Shown here one piece after another: positions 52,076 to 60,703 of a stretch of DNA of 64,000 nt. Position numbers and translations under genes: made by a program. Every line of letters starts with the position of its first letter. Positions within the stretch are counted from its first letter, which is position 1. Origin of the DNA: Allomuricauda sp. GTDB lineage: Bacteria > Bacteroidota > Bacteroidia > Flavobacteriales > Flavobacteriaceae. Location: positions 124,001-188,000 of the forward strand of contig JASBTQ010000032.1 in the NCBI GenBank assembly GCA_030148335.1, in the 5' to 3' direction. A model generated the notes under the pieces. That model had not been told where the DNA came from. It did no database searches and saw only the letters and a program-made list of their open reading frames with translations.

Positions 52076-54037
52076 CTATTCCGTGCTGAAAGGTGATGCG
52101 GGTAAGCCTTCTTCGTTATATAGATTTGGATTATCGGGATTGTCGGCCCATGCGTAGCGCACATATTTTGGATTGGGGATATCATCGCTCCAAACAGTGA
52201 CCTTGTTTCCTTCAATTTTTGCATCGGCCCACACAAACTTTTTATCTTCCCCTGCAATCTCAAAGCTACTTGGGGCCTCACCATCATTGGTTGTTAATCC
52301 GCCGCCTATATGGGAAAAGGAAATGACGATTTTATCTCCGTCTATCTGGGAAGCTTCATAAAGTGGTCCTGAATACACTAGATCTTCGCCATAGGAAATC
52401 TTTTTGGCCGCCAAGGCCATTCGTTCCCCCACATCTTTTTTGTTGTCCGGATGGATATCGTTCCATTCCCCCAAATCAATATTTACGGTCATTGCGGTGT
52501 TGGGGTCGCCCAGCGCTTTAAGCTGTGCTTCCCTAAGTTCGGCCCAATTACTCTCCGTTGGGGAGTAGGTCACATCCCCAAAATTGGGCAGCTGTGCATA
52601 GACAAAGGGCAGCTCGGGATTCTTGTAAATTCCTCTCCACCCATTGATCAGGGCATGCATAAGGTCTAAATATTCTTCAGGTTTACCCGCATTGCTTTCC
52701 CCTTGGTACCACAACACGCCTTTTATGGAAAGCTGAATATAGGGCGCCACCATACCATTGTACAAGGCCGTGGGCTCATTCTGGGGGTTTACGGTCCTTT
52801 CGCGGTGCTCTTCGTCCTCATTTCTTGAAAAAGATGAGAAATCAATGGGAGGGAACACTTCTCCCACCTTATACTGCCAATATCCTTTTAGGTCGACGGT
52901 ATCCTTGTCCGTAAAAATATAATAAGGCTTGTCCGGCACAAAACCACCTTTTCCAAAATTATTGGTCACCCGTATTACAAAAATGTTCTTGCCGGCTTTT
53001 AAGAGGTCTGCGGGCACGTCATATCTTCTTTGGGGGTATTGATAGGTAGTGTTTCCCACTTTTTTTCCGTTGATGTACAACTCATCGGCATCCACAATTC
53101 TGCCCAAGAAGACGTTGGCCTCCTTAGCCGACATGGAGTTGGGCAATATGATTTCCTTTCGGTACCAAACTACCCCGTTAAGGTCCCTTGCTCCTTGATC
53201 TTCCCAATAGCCAGGAATGTTGATTCTGCGCCAGTTTTTGGGCGAAAAATTCACATCATACCAGGGGATTTCACCAGTAAGCCCTTTGTCTGAAGGCTCC
53301 TTCGCACCTTGATTTCCGGAAAAGCCTCTTCTTACATGACTGTTCACAAAAGCGGTATCCTTGTTTTCTTCAATGATTTTTAATTTTTCAGGGAACCCTT
53401 TATAACCTTCTTCATTTATCCATGATTCTATGGGCGTACCCCCAACGCTGGCATTGATCAACCCGATGGGAACCTGATATTTTTCATACAATTTGAGTGC
53501 AAAAAAGTAGGCAACGGCAGAGAAAGGTCGGACTTCATCGGACACAGCAGCCTTCCAAGTCCCACCTGCCAGATTTTTGCTCGGACCCTGCAAGTCTGTT
53601 TTTGTGGGCACTTTAAAATGTCTTATTTCTGGATAATTGGCATTGGCAATATCCTTGGCATAGGTTACATCATGGATATTCATTTGGTGCACCATGTTGG
53701 ATTGCCCGGAACACAACCATACATCCCCGATCAAGATATCCTTTAGCAGAATATCGTTTTTACCTGAAATCTTGAGTGTATGGGGGCCACCTGCTTTCAT
53801 TTTGGGAAATTCCACACTCCAATTTCCTTCTGTTGAGGCAGTCGCTTTTCGTTGCTTGCCGTTAAACGTAGCGGTTACCTGCTCTCCTGCTGATGCCCAT
53901 CCCCAGATAGTGATGTTTGCATTGCGCTGCAAGACCATGCTGTCCCTGATGATTTCTGGGAGTGTTACTTGGGCCATTCCGGCAGTGGCGGTAAACACCA
54001 GTAGGATGAATGTTATTAAAAATTGCCTGTTTTTCAC
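52076..54037 (-). CDS. Sialate-O-acetylesterase-family carbohydrate esterase, probable acetyl-xylan esterase
   Basis: A 653-aa secreted SGNH-type esterase of the SASA family. Signal peptide ending at GMAQ, an N-terminal beta-sandwich, catalytic Ser in WLCSGQSNM near residue 110, an inserted galactose-binding-like jelly-roll (GYWEDQGARDLNGVVWYRKE, about 270-380) and the Asp-His pair in GEWNDIHPDNK near 545-555. Family members remove acetyl groups from sugars; next to GH10, GH115 and xylose genes, acetylated xylan is the likely target. Third gene of the GH10-GH115-esterase operon (35 bp after GH115). Confidence 0.9.
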   Translation of the reverse strand: MKNRQFLITFILLVFTATAGMAQVTLPEIIRDSMVLQRNANITIWGWASAGEQVTATFNGKQRKATASTEGNWSVEFPKMKAGGPHTLKISGKNDILLKDILIGDVWLCSGQSNMVHQMNIHDVTYAKDIANANYPEIRHFKVPTKTDLQGPSKNLAGGTWKAAVSDEVRPFSAVAYFFALKLYEKYQVPIGLINASVGGTPIESWINEEGYKGFPEKLKIIEENKDTAFVNSHVRRGFSGNQGAKEPSDKGLTGEIPWYDVNFSPKNWRRINIPGYWEDQGARDLNGVVWYRKEIILPNSMSAKEANVFLGRIVDADELYINGKKVGNTTYQYPQRRYDVPADLLKAGKNIFVIRVTNNFGKGGFVPDKPYYIFTDKDTVDLKGYWQYKVGEVFPPIDFSSFSRNEDEEHRERTVNPQNEPTALYNGMVAPYIQLSIKGVLWYQGESNAGKPEEYLDLMHALINGWRGIYKNPELPFVYAQLPNFGDVTYSPTESNWAELREAQLKALGDPNTAMTVNIDLGEWNDIHPDNKKDVGERMALAAKKISYGEDLVYSGPLYEASQIDGDKIVISFSHIGGGLTTNDGEAPSSFEIAGEDKKFVWADAKIEGNKVTVWSDDIPNPKYVRYAWADNPDNPNLYNEEGLPASPFSTE

Positions 54038-54072
54038 AATGATGGGTTTACGGTATGGTTTAATTTAAAAAA

Positions 54073-57057
54073 TCATTTAATGATCTTGCTTTCTGGTGGA
54101 CCCAAATAGCTCTCTGCATTTACGCCTTCTTTTTGCAACACCATCTTTTGCAGCACCACCCCGGGATCAACGGCCCAGTACTTTAGGGTGTGGGCTCCTG
54201 CGGACAGTTCTTTTTCAATTACGGTCTGTTTCATGATGTTGTCCTTTACCGCTTCGTTCCACCAAGTGGGGTAGGTCCAATCCGCTGCTGTGGCATCTTT
54301 GTGCAAGTTTACCATTTGCGGCGCATCGCCATCAATGGAAACGGCATAGATCAAACCTTCATCTTTTTGAAAATTGAGGGTAGGTGAAAAATAAGTGGTG
54401 AGACTATAAGTTCCTCCATCTAAAAGATAAACTTCATATTCCAAATAAGGGCTGTTTTCGCTTGGATTTTGTTTGGATGCGGTCACGGGCATGGAAGTTA
54501 TCGCCGATCCTGTGCGTCCCAAATTGGGTATGGTCTGCCATGAGACGTTAGCTGTTTCCTTGGCATTTTGATAATTCACTGCATCAATACTAACAATGCC
54601 GTTGTTCTCCACAAAACCAGTTATGCCTTCAGGAAGGTCATTTCGAATGGGGACGCTCACCTTTATGCCTTCTTCCGTATTGGCGGCGCTGATGACAATT
54701 TCCCCGGAAACCTGTCCTTTTGGGGCTTTGTCCCAATCAATGCTCACATAGACCTTTTCCCTATATTGAACGGTTCCTCCCGCTGAGGACAATTTTATCC
54801 AATCGTTTTCTGTGGTAATGGTATAGGTCAAAGCTTCTTTGCCCTTGTTGAAGATCTCTACATAATAGTTTTGATCGTTGATGGGGTCAAAAGTGGAAAA
54901 GCTGCGGCTGTTGAGCCCACTTGGAAGCCATCGGGACCTGGTGATGCCATTTTCCACCACGTGACCCAAATTGGCCTCGGTGCCGGATTGGATATAGGAC
55001 ACCGCAGGCATTTTATTGTAAGCGGGATCGCTCCAACTGATATGCCCCATGTGGGTCTGGGACATCATATGGTTCCATTTGCCATTGGCCACAGCATCGT
55101 GATAATAGGTTGTGAATTCAGCGTCTTTATAAAACAGTTCTTTTGTTTTATCGGCATAGAAATTGGTCGAGGCCCGGTCTTGAAATCCGTATAACCTGTT
55201 CTTGCCAGCAGCTACGTACATTTCGTTGAGGTTTGCACAGGCTTCCACCGGATATTGTAACAATTGGTAAAAAGCATCATGCGCTTCTTTGGGCAATTGT
55301 TCCTTCACTTTTTTTACTCTTTCCAAAAGGGAATTGTAATCTTCCACCATGTTTTCCGCTTCATTGAAGTTTTGAAGGCTGTACGTGGTCGGTTCTATCA
55401 ATTCCGGTTTTCTACGGGAATTGTATTTGGTGTACAATGCTATGATTTCTCCAATTTCTTTGGCATGCGTGGCTCCAAATTGATTTCGGGCCCATTCGGT
55501 ATAAAAATCGGGTAATTTTTCTGCAGGAAAGGCCTCTGGGTTCCAAGCATAATCCAAAAAGAAACTGATGGGAAATTCCATGGGCTTGATGTCGCCCACG
55601 TTCACCAACCAAATCTCATCCACACCGTAGGAGTAGGTGAGGTGCATTTGCTCCCATACACGCTCAATTTGGGTGGTGTTCAGCCATTTATAACTTCGGG
55701 GTCCGCCGACAAAATCAAAGTGATAGTACATGCCGTAACCTCCCTTTCGGGGTTCACTGTCCAAAGCGGGCAAAACGCGTACCTGTCCCCAGTTGTCATC
55801 ACAGAGCAAAAGCGTCACATCATCCGGAACCCGCATTCCCTTGTCATAATAATCCTGGACTTCTTTGTACAGTGCCCATACCTGAGGGGTTTCTTCAATG
55901 GGCCTGCCGGTGACTTCTTCAATGATCTCCCGCTGATCTTCCACTATTTTTTCGAGTAGGTCTATGTTGGTTCCTTCGCTCATGGCCTCGTCCCCATCTC
56001 CACGCATGGCAAGCGTCACGACTTTTTCCTGACCTTTTGAACGTTCCATGCCTTCTCTCCAGAACTCTTGGAGTTTTTTGGGATTCTTTTCATAATCCCA
56101 CGGACCTTCCCCATGCCGTTCCCATTCCACATGGGAGCGCATCAGGGGTTCATGGTGCGATGTGGCCAAAACCACCCCCATTTCATCTGCCAAGGGAGCA
56201 CTGGTCGGGTCGTCGTCCCAAAGCGACCTTCCCCACATGGCGGGCCACAGGTAGTTGCCCTTCATCCGAAGGATGAGTTCAAACACCTTTTCATAAAATT
56301 GCTTGTTGAAGTCCCCGTATTTTTCTGTCACCCAACCGGATAGGGCCGGAGCTTCATCATTGATAAAAATGCCCCTGTATTTCACTTTGGGCTCGCCAAG
56401 GGTATAGGTTTCTGGTTTTGCATAGATGTTTTTGCGGACCTTTATGGGAACATCGGCCCACCAATACCATGGTGAAACCCCCATTTGTTCTGAAAGGTCG
56501 AACATGCCAAAGATGGTGCCCCGTTTGTCGCTTCCAACGATGACCAATGCATTGTCCACCCCATCCATGGGATTTTGAACGGGAATGATCAAAAACTGCT
56601 CCCATTTGCCCTCCAGTTCGGTGACATCAATTTTGCCTTCTTGGGCCAACCTATCGATCAAACTGCTTTTGCCCACAGTGCCCACAATGATGAGGTTTTG
56701 TGTTTGATGTGCTTCACCCACGATCAGTTCCGGTTCTTGCCCTGAGACATGGCCTAGATCTTTTTGAAACATTCCGGCTATCCGTAGAACACCGGGATGA
56801 TCGGACTCACTGACCAAAATATTGGCAGGAACCCCGTTTTCAACCAATGTGAACCCACTTTTTGCCTTATCGGTTGTCAAGAATGAAGTTTCGGGAAAAG
56901 AATCTTCGGTAGGAAGGGTGTTTATTTTCACCAAATTGTTTGCTTCACCGCCGGTTTGTTGTGTTGGTTCTCCTTTGCAGGATACGAACACCAAAAGCAG
57001 GAGCAATCCTGCTAGGCAATGGGATATGAAAAAACGAAATCGTGTACTTATTTTCAT
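54073..57057 (-). CDS. Alpha-glucuronidase, glycoside hydrolase family 115
   Basis: A 994-aa enzyme that removes (4-O-methyl)glucuronic acid from internal as well as terminal xylose units of glucuronoxylan. Lipoprotein-type signal (FVSC). The diagnostic core is present: GVSPWYWWADVPI, KYRGIFINDEAPALSGW, FYEKVFELILRMKGNYLWPAMWG, HHEPLMRSHVEW, LLCDDNWGQVRVLP and WLVNVGDIKPMEFPI; a C-terminal beta domain (about 730-990) follows, as is usual in the family. It starts 24 bp after the GH10 stop and is co-transcribed with it. Confidence 0.96.
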   Translation of the reverse strand: MKISTRFRFFISHCLAGLLLLLVFVSCKGEPTQQTGGEANNLVKINTLPTEDSFPETSFLTTDKAKSGFTLVENGVPANILVSESDHPGVLRIAGMFQKDLGHVSGQEPELIVGEAHQTQNLIIVGTVGKSSLIDRLAQEGKIDVTELEGKWEQFLIIPVQNPMDGVDNALVIVGSDKRGTIFGMFDLSEQMGVSPWYWWADVPIKVRKNIYAKPETYTLGEPKVKYRGIFINDEAPALSGWVTEKYGDFNKQFYEKVFELILRMKGNYLWPAMWGRSLWDDDPTSAPLADEMGVVLATSHHEPLMRSHVEWERHGEGPWDYEKNPKKLQEFWREGMERSKGQEKVVTLAMRGDGDEAMSEGTNIDLLEKIVEDQREIIEEVTGRPIEETPQVWALYKEVQDYYDKGMRVPDDVTLLLCDDNWGQVRVLPALDSEPRKGGYGMYYHFDFVGGPRSYKWLNTTQIERVWEQMHLTYSYGVDEIWLVNVGDIKPMEFPISFFLDYAWNPEAFPAEKLPDFYTEWARNQFGATHAKEIGEIIALYTKYNSRRKPELIEPTTYSLQNFNEAENMVEDYNSLLERVKKVKEQLPKEAHDAFYQLLQYPVEACANLNEMYVAAGKNRLYGFQDRASTNFYADKTKELFYKDAEFTTYYHDAVANGKWNHMMSQTHMGHISWSDPAYNKMPAVSYIQSGTEANLGHVVENGITRSRWLPSGLNSRSFSTFDPINDQNYYVEIFNKGKEALTYTITTENDWIKLSSAGGTVQYREKVYVSIDWDKAPKGQVSGEIVISAANTEEGIKVSVPIRNDLPEGITGFVENNGIVSIDAVNYQNAKETANVSWQTIPNLGRTGSAITSMPVTASKQNPSENSPYLEYEVYLLDGGTYSLTTYFSPTLNFQKDEGLIYAVSIDGDAPQMVNLHKDATAADWTYPTWWNEAVKDNIMKQTVIEKELSAGAHTLKYWAVDPGVVLQKMVLQKEGVNAESYLGPPESKIIK

Positions 57058-57081
57058 GGGTTTTGTATCGATATAAATATG

Positions 57082-58197
57082 TCAGTCTTCTACGGTTTGG
57101 ATGACTGCTTCGTAAGCCTTTTTGGGTTTCATGTCCCGATCGAACAACAAGGTGTAATCCGTTCTTCCGCGGATGGGGAAGTTGTTTTTCCAAGACAGCC
57201 CATCATGCAATCCCCAAAAGGTGACCCTGCTGATTTTATCGGAATGCTTATTGAAAAGTTCAAAAATTTCAGCGTACCGGTTTGCCAATTGGGTCTGCAC
57301 TGAATCGGGTAGGCTTTCTGGGTATGGATTCATGGTAGGGCTGTTTTCGAACCTTGTTGAAACTTCCGCTGTTGATTTTTCCCAAGGGCTTGGCAAGACT
57401 GAAATGTCCAGTTCGGTGAACATTACTTTAACCCCGGTTGCAGCATACATTTCAATGGCAGTTTCAATTTCCTCGATGGAGGGTTCATTCAAACTCCAAT
57501 GGGCCTGGACTCCCACACCATCTATTTTGATTCCTTTGCTTTTTAGGTTTTTTACGATGCGGATGGCACCGTCTCTTTTGTCCGCATTGATCAAGTTGTA
57601 ATCGTTGTAATACAGCTCGGCCTCTGGGTCTGCTTCGTGGGCAAACCGAAACGCATTTTCAATAAAACCTTCGCCGCCAATTTTAAAGAATGGGGATTTT
57701 CTGTAGGATCCATCTTCAGCTAAAGCTTCATTGACCACGTCCCAGCCTTTTATCCTTCCTTTGTACCTGCCTACTATAGTGGAAATATGGTTTTTTAGGC
57801 GGTTGGTCAGTTCGGCATTGTCAATGGTGTCACCTTCAGTCGTTTTAAATACCCACGGGGCCAATTGGCTGTGCCAAACAAGGGTGTGGCCCACCACAAA
57901 CATATCATTCGCTTCTGCCAATTCCACCAATTTGTCGGACTGCTCAAAATTGAATTCGTCCTGTTTGGGGTGCAGATACATCCATTTCATGTCATTTTCT
58001 GCGGTCAATGCATTGAATTGGGATGTAATAAGGTCGGTTTCTTCCTTGTTTGCTTGGTTTATTTGGGAGCGATTGATGGCAACGCCCATTAAAAATTTAT
58101 CCTTGAACGCTTCTTTCAAGGAATTTGTTTGCGCTTGTGTGGATTGATTACCTGCAAAGACGATTGCGGATAAAATCAGGATCAGGAATTTGTTCAT
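57082..58197 (-). CDS. Endo-1,4-beta-xylanase, glycoside hydrolase family 10
   Basis: A 371-aa secreted xylanase with a signal peptide (ILSAIVFAGNQSTQA). The (beta/alpha)8 core has TAENDMKWMYLHP, VGHTLVWHSQ, the acid/base Glu in GWDVVNEAL near residue 154 and the nucleophile Glu in MFTELDIS near 260, with WGLHDGLSWKNNFP closing the active site. No lipobox and no CBM. First gene of the GH10-GH115-esterase operon; it would act on the backbone or on large oligosaccharides in the periplasm. A LacI-type operator and -7 box lie upstream. Confidence 0.97.
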   Translation of the reverse strand: MNKFLILILSAIVFAGNQSTQAQTNSLKEAFKDKFLMGVAINRSQINQANKEETDLITSQFNALTAENDMKWMYLHPKQDEFNFEQSDKLVELAEANDMFVVGHTLVWHSQLAPWVFKTTEGDTIDNAELTNRLKNHISTIVGRYKGRIKGWDVVNEALAEDGSYRKSPFFKIGGEGFIENAFRFAHEADPEAELYYNDYNLINADKRDGAIRIVKNLKSKGIKIDGVGVQAHWSLNEPSIEEIETAIEMYAATGVKVMFTELDISVLPSPWEKSTAEVSTRFENSPTMNPYPESLPDSVQTQLANRYAEIFELFNKHSDKISRVTFWGLHDGLSWKNNFPIRGRTDYTLLFDRDMKPKKAYEAVIQTVED

Positions 58198-58351
58198 GGT
58201 TTGTTTTTATGTGCATGTTTATACATTAATCACGTTGATTTGTACTGAAAAACCCTCATTTTACCCTGTTCAGCATTTCCTTTGGTCAGCAATCGATTTT
58301 GCATAATTGTTAAAATAATCTCAGTAAATTAGCGATGGTAGTGATTTCCTT

Positions 58352-58359
58352 CAAAAATA
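58352..58359 (-). promoter_or_regulatory. Candidate -7 element for the GH10 operon
   Basis: Minus strand TATTTTTG matches TAnnTTTG; the palindromic operator begins 17 bp upstream of it, overlapping the place where the -33 element would be. About 155 bp from the GH10 start codon. Confidence 0.5.
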
Positions 58360-58376
58360 ATTAATAAATTTAGAAA

Positions 58377-58392
58377 ACGCAATCGATTGCGT
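58377..58392. promoter_or_regulatory. Perfect LacI-type palindromic operator upstream of GH10
   Basis: ACGCAATCGATTGCGT is its own reverse complement over all 16 bases and is the best of the three sites sharing AATCGATTGCGT. It sits between the GH10 operon (minus) and the SGNH gene (plus). Confidence 0.8.
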
Positions 58393-58514
58393 ATGAAATG
58401 CGATACTTGTTTTGTTGAATCAATCCAAACCACAATTTCATTAACCCTATGGGTTTGTCGATTCATTCCGATTGTCCAAAAAGTTTTGATTTTGAATACT
58501 AATACACACTGGAT

Positions 58515-60179
58515 TTGAAGAAAAAGATATTGTTTAGAATCATCGCTGCCGCACTTCCAATTATCCTGATTTTGTTGGTTGAGGTAGTTTTACGCCTCTT
58601 CGGATATGGGGAGGGATACCAGCTTTTCAATAGGGTGAGAGGGGAAAACGGGGTAGAGTACCTTGTTGTGAACCCCAATCTATCCAAAAAATACTTTAAG
58701 GACACTGATTTTAGAGCGGACAGTCAATCGGATCTGTTCCTGCGGCAAAAAACCGACAGTACTTTTAGGGTGTTTGTCCAGGGGGCTTCAACGGTGGTGG
58801 GGTATCCATTTTATCGGGGGGCCTCGTTTCCAAGGTTATTGAAGCATCGACTCTCCCGAACTTTTCCTGAGAAGAACGTTGAAGTGGTGAATACGGGAAT
58901 CACCGCCGTCAATTCATATACCTTGTGGGATGTAACGGACAAGATCATAGATCAGAAGCCCGATTTGGTCATCATTTATGCCGGACACAATGAGTATTAT
59001 GGTGCTTTGGGCGTGGGATCCTCGGCTTCGGTTGGGAGTCACCCCGTTTTGGTAAGGAGTTATTTAAAGCTCAAGAACCTTCGGTTTTTTCAACTGATTG
59101 AAAATGCTCTAACGGGCTTGATGGGTACAGGTGCCCAAAATAAGAAATCGGTTACCGAGACCACTTTAATGGAGGTCATGGCAAGGGAGCAGGAAATTCC
59201 GTTGAATTCAGAAGCCTTTACTGCTGGAATATCCCAATTTGAGGGTAATTTGAAACGAATTTTGAATAAATATGAACGTCATGGGATTCCAGTAATCCTT
59301 TCCACCTTGGTGTCCAATGAAAAGGATGTAAAACCTTTTATCAGCGATGATCTGGACAAAGAAAACTTTGTTGAATCAATAGAAAAAAACACACCGGAGG
59401 TGCATGAATTGGCACAGAATAATGCGGATGCCGCCTACATTTTGGGACAACACTATCTGGAGCGAAACCCAGATTCCGCCAAAAAGTACCTGCACCTAGC
59501 CAAAGAACTGGACTTGCTTCGGTTTCGGGCTCCGGAGAAAATCAATGAGGTGATTATGCTGCAGGCCCATGAGCGCAAAATACCTTTGGTAGATATGAAG
59601 AAAATATTTGAGTCAAAGGTACCCAATGGGATTCTAGGTGATGAATTGGTGGCCGAGCATGTGCACCCCAATGTGGAAGGTTATTTTGTAATGGCAGATG
59701 CTTTTTATGAGAAGGTAAAAGCGTTGAACCTATTGGAAAATTGGGAACATTATGTGCCTTATGAAGAGGCATTTGATGATATTCCAGTGACCCAAATCGA
59801 TTCGCTCAAAGGAAAATTGGCGGTGGAAATCCTTAAACAGTCATGGCCTTATGATTTGAGCATGTCCGGAACCAAACCGGTCGGGTACAATTATGTGACC
59901 CAAAACCCAGCCTTTGAGGAAAGAACCGCCATCAATCTACATAACCATCAGGGGCAATGGCAGTATCTAATTACGCAGGCTTACCACAAATACAATGAGG
60001 ATGGGGATTACAAAAAAGCCCTTAAAGTGGCCCAGACCTTAATTTTTGAGTTCCCGGAGCAGTTTAAAGTATATGAAATGGCAGGGGAGATGTGCCAGAA
60101 ATTAGGGGACGATGCCTATGCGGAATATTACTTTAAGAAAAGCCAGTATCTCAAGAGCATGAAAGCTTCACAGGAGTAA
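58515..60179 (+). CDS. Membrane-anchored SGNH/GDSL hydrolase-fold protein with C-terminal TPR region
   Basis: A 554-aa protein. The only sensible start is TTG at 58515: an in-frame stop lies at 58500-58502, no ATG precedes the hydrophobic anchor (residues about 5-25), and the resulting N-terminus MKKK is normal. SGNH landmarks: the block I Ser in VQGASTVVGYP near residue 96, NTG, the block III Asn in YAGHNEYYG near 157, and the block V His in AEHVHPNVEGY near 380. The C-terminal ~90 residues look like TPR helices (GDYKKALKVAQTLIFEFPEQ). It converges on the carbamoyltransferase-DUF5989-SxtJ operon (15 bp between stops); saxitoxin clusters also pair these with a GDSL protein (SxtL). Substrate unknown. 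Confidence 0.8.
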   Translation: MKKKILFRIIAAALPIILILLVEVVLRLFGYGEGYQLFNRVRGENGVEYLVVNPNLSKKYFKDTDFRADSQSDLFLRQKTDSTFRVFVQGASTVVGYPFYRGASFPRLLKHRLSRTFPEKNVEVVNTGITAVNSYTLWDVTDKIIDQKPDLVIIYAGHNEYYGALGVGSSASVGSHPVLVRSYLKLKNLRFFQLIENALTGLMGTGAQNKKSVTETTLMEVMAREQEIPLNSEAFTAGISQFEGNLKRILNKYERHGIPVILSTLVSNEKDVKPFISDDLDKENFVESIEKNTPEVHELAQNNADAAYILGQHYLERNPDSAKKYLHLAKELDLLRFRAPEKINEVIMLQAHERKIPLVDMKKIFESKVPNGILGDELVAEHVHPNVEGYFVMADAFYEKVKALNLLENWEHYVPYEEAFDDIPVTQIDSLKGKLAVEILKQSWPYDLSMSGTKPVGYNYVTQNPAFEERTAINLHNHQGQWQYLITQAYHKYNEDGDYKKALKVAQTLIFEFPEQFKVYEMAGEMCQKLGDDAYAEYYFKKSQYLKSMKASQE

Positions 60180-60194
60180 ACCTTACTCTGACAC

Positions 60195-60554
60195 TTACCA
60201 AGGATTGTCGATGTCTTTGCTGGAATAGTGGTGGTTGCGATGATGAAAATAAGTGTTCCCGTTTGTTTTGCGTCGAATCTGATTGTTGCCAAACAAACGT
60301 TGTAAGAACGCCAAGGGAATCAAAATAAAATGGAAGATGATGAACATCAACACAAAGTTCATCACAATGCCCAGATAATGTGAGAGGCCCAGCCATATTT
60401 TGGCAATGGCCATTGAAACACTCTTGGAGATAATGCCGATGGCCATAAAAGCAATGGCGACATACCCCAACCAGTCCACATTCAGCCATAGGGAGATTAT
60501 GAGCGATGCAAGCGCCAAAACAAGGATGGTCTCAAATGCTTTTTCCCGGGTCAT
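60195..60554 (-). CDS. SxtJ-family small membrane protein
   Basis: A 119-aa protein with about three hydrophobic helices (residues about 8-25, 27-45 and 57-88) and a polar C-terminal tail ending HHYSSKDIDNPW, which is typical of the SxtJ family. Function is not established; SxtJ homologues are found beside O-carbamoyltransferase genes. Its ATG overlaps the stop of the 49-aa DUF5989 gene (TAATG), so the two are translationally coupled. Likely an accessory membrane subunit for the carbamoyltransferase; inferred from conserved adjacency only. Confidence 0.82.
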   Translation of the reverse strand: MTREKAFETILVLALASLIISLWLNVDWLGYVAIAFMAIGIISKSVSMAIAKIWLGLSHYLGIVMNFVLMFIIFHFILIPLAFLQRLFGNNQIRRKTNGNTYFHHRNHHYSSKDIDNPW

Positions 60555-60703
60555 TAAAATAGGGTATAAATAAAGGGTGCCAATGCGGAACTACTGGTCA
60601 GATAAATAAGGATGCCAAATAGTACAAATATGATGATCAAAGGGACCAACCACCACTTTTTGCGCTCTTTTAGAAATAGAAAGAATTCTTTTAAAAACTC
60701 CAT
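60554..60703 (-). CDS. DUF5989-family (SxtK-like) single-helix membrane peptide, 49 aa
   Basis: A very short gene read directly on the minus strand: ATG at 60703, stop TAA at 60556-60554. The peptide begins MEFLKEFFLFLKERKKWW, has one hydrophobic helix (about residues 19-36) and ends LTSSSALAPFIYTLF, which I recognise as DUF5989. It is held between the carbamoyltransferase stop and the SxtJ start by single-base overlaps on both sides (TAATG), strong evidence that it is real and translated. Function unknown; one membrane helix and fixed position suggest a small subunit of a membrane complex with the neighbours. Confidence 0.88.
   Translation of the reverse strand: MEFLKEFFLFLKERKKWWLVPLIIIFVLFGILIYLTSSSALAPFIYTLF

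Larger units (their letters stand above)
58198..58514. other. 317-bp divergent region GH10 / SGNH gene
   Basis: It contains the GH10 -7 box, the perfect LacI-type palindrome and a second partial copy (AGCAATCGATTTTGCA, 58288-58303) nearer GH10 (site listed separately). No gene or RNA was recognised. Confidence 0.6.
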
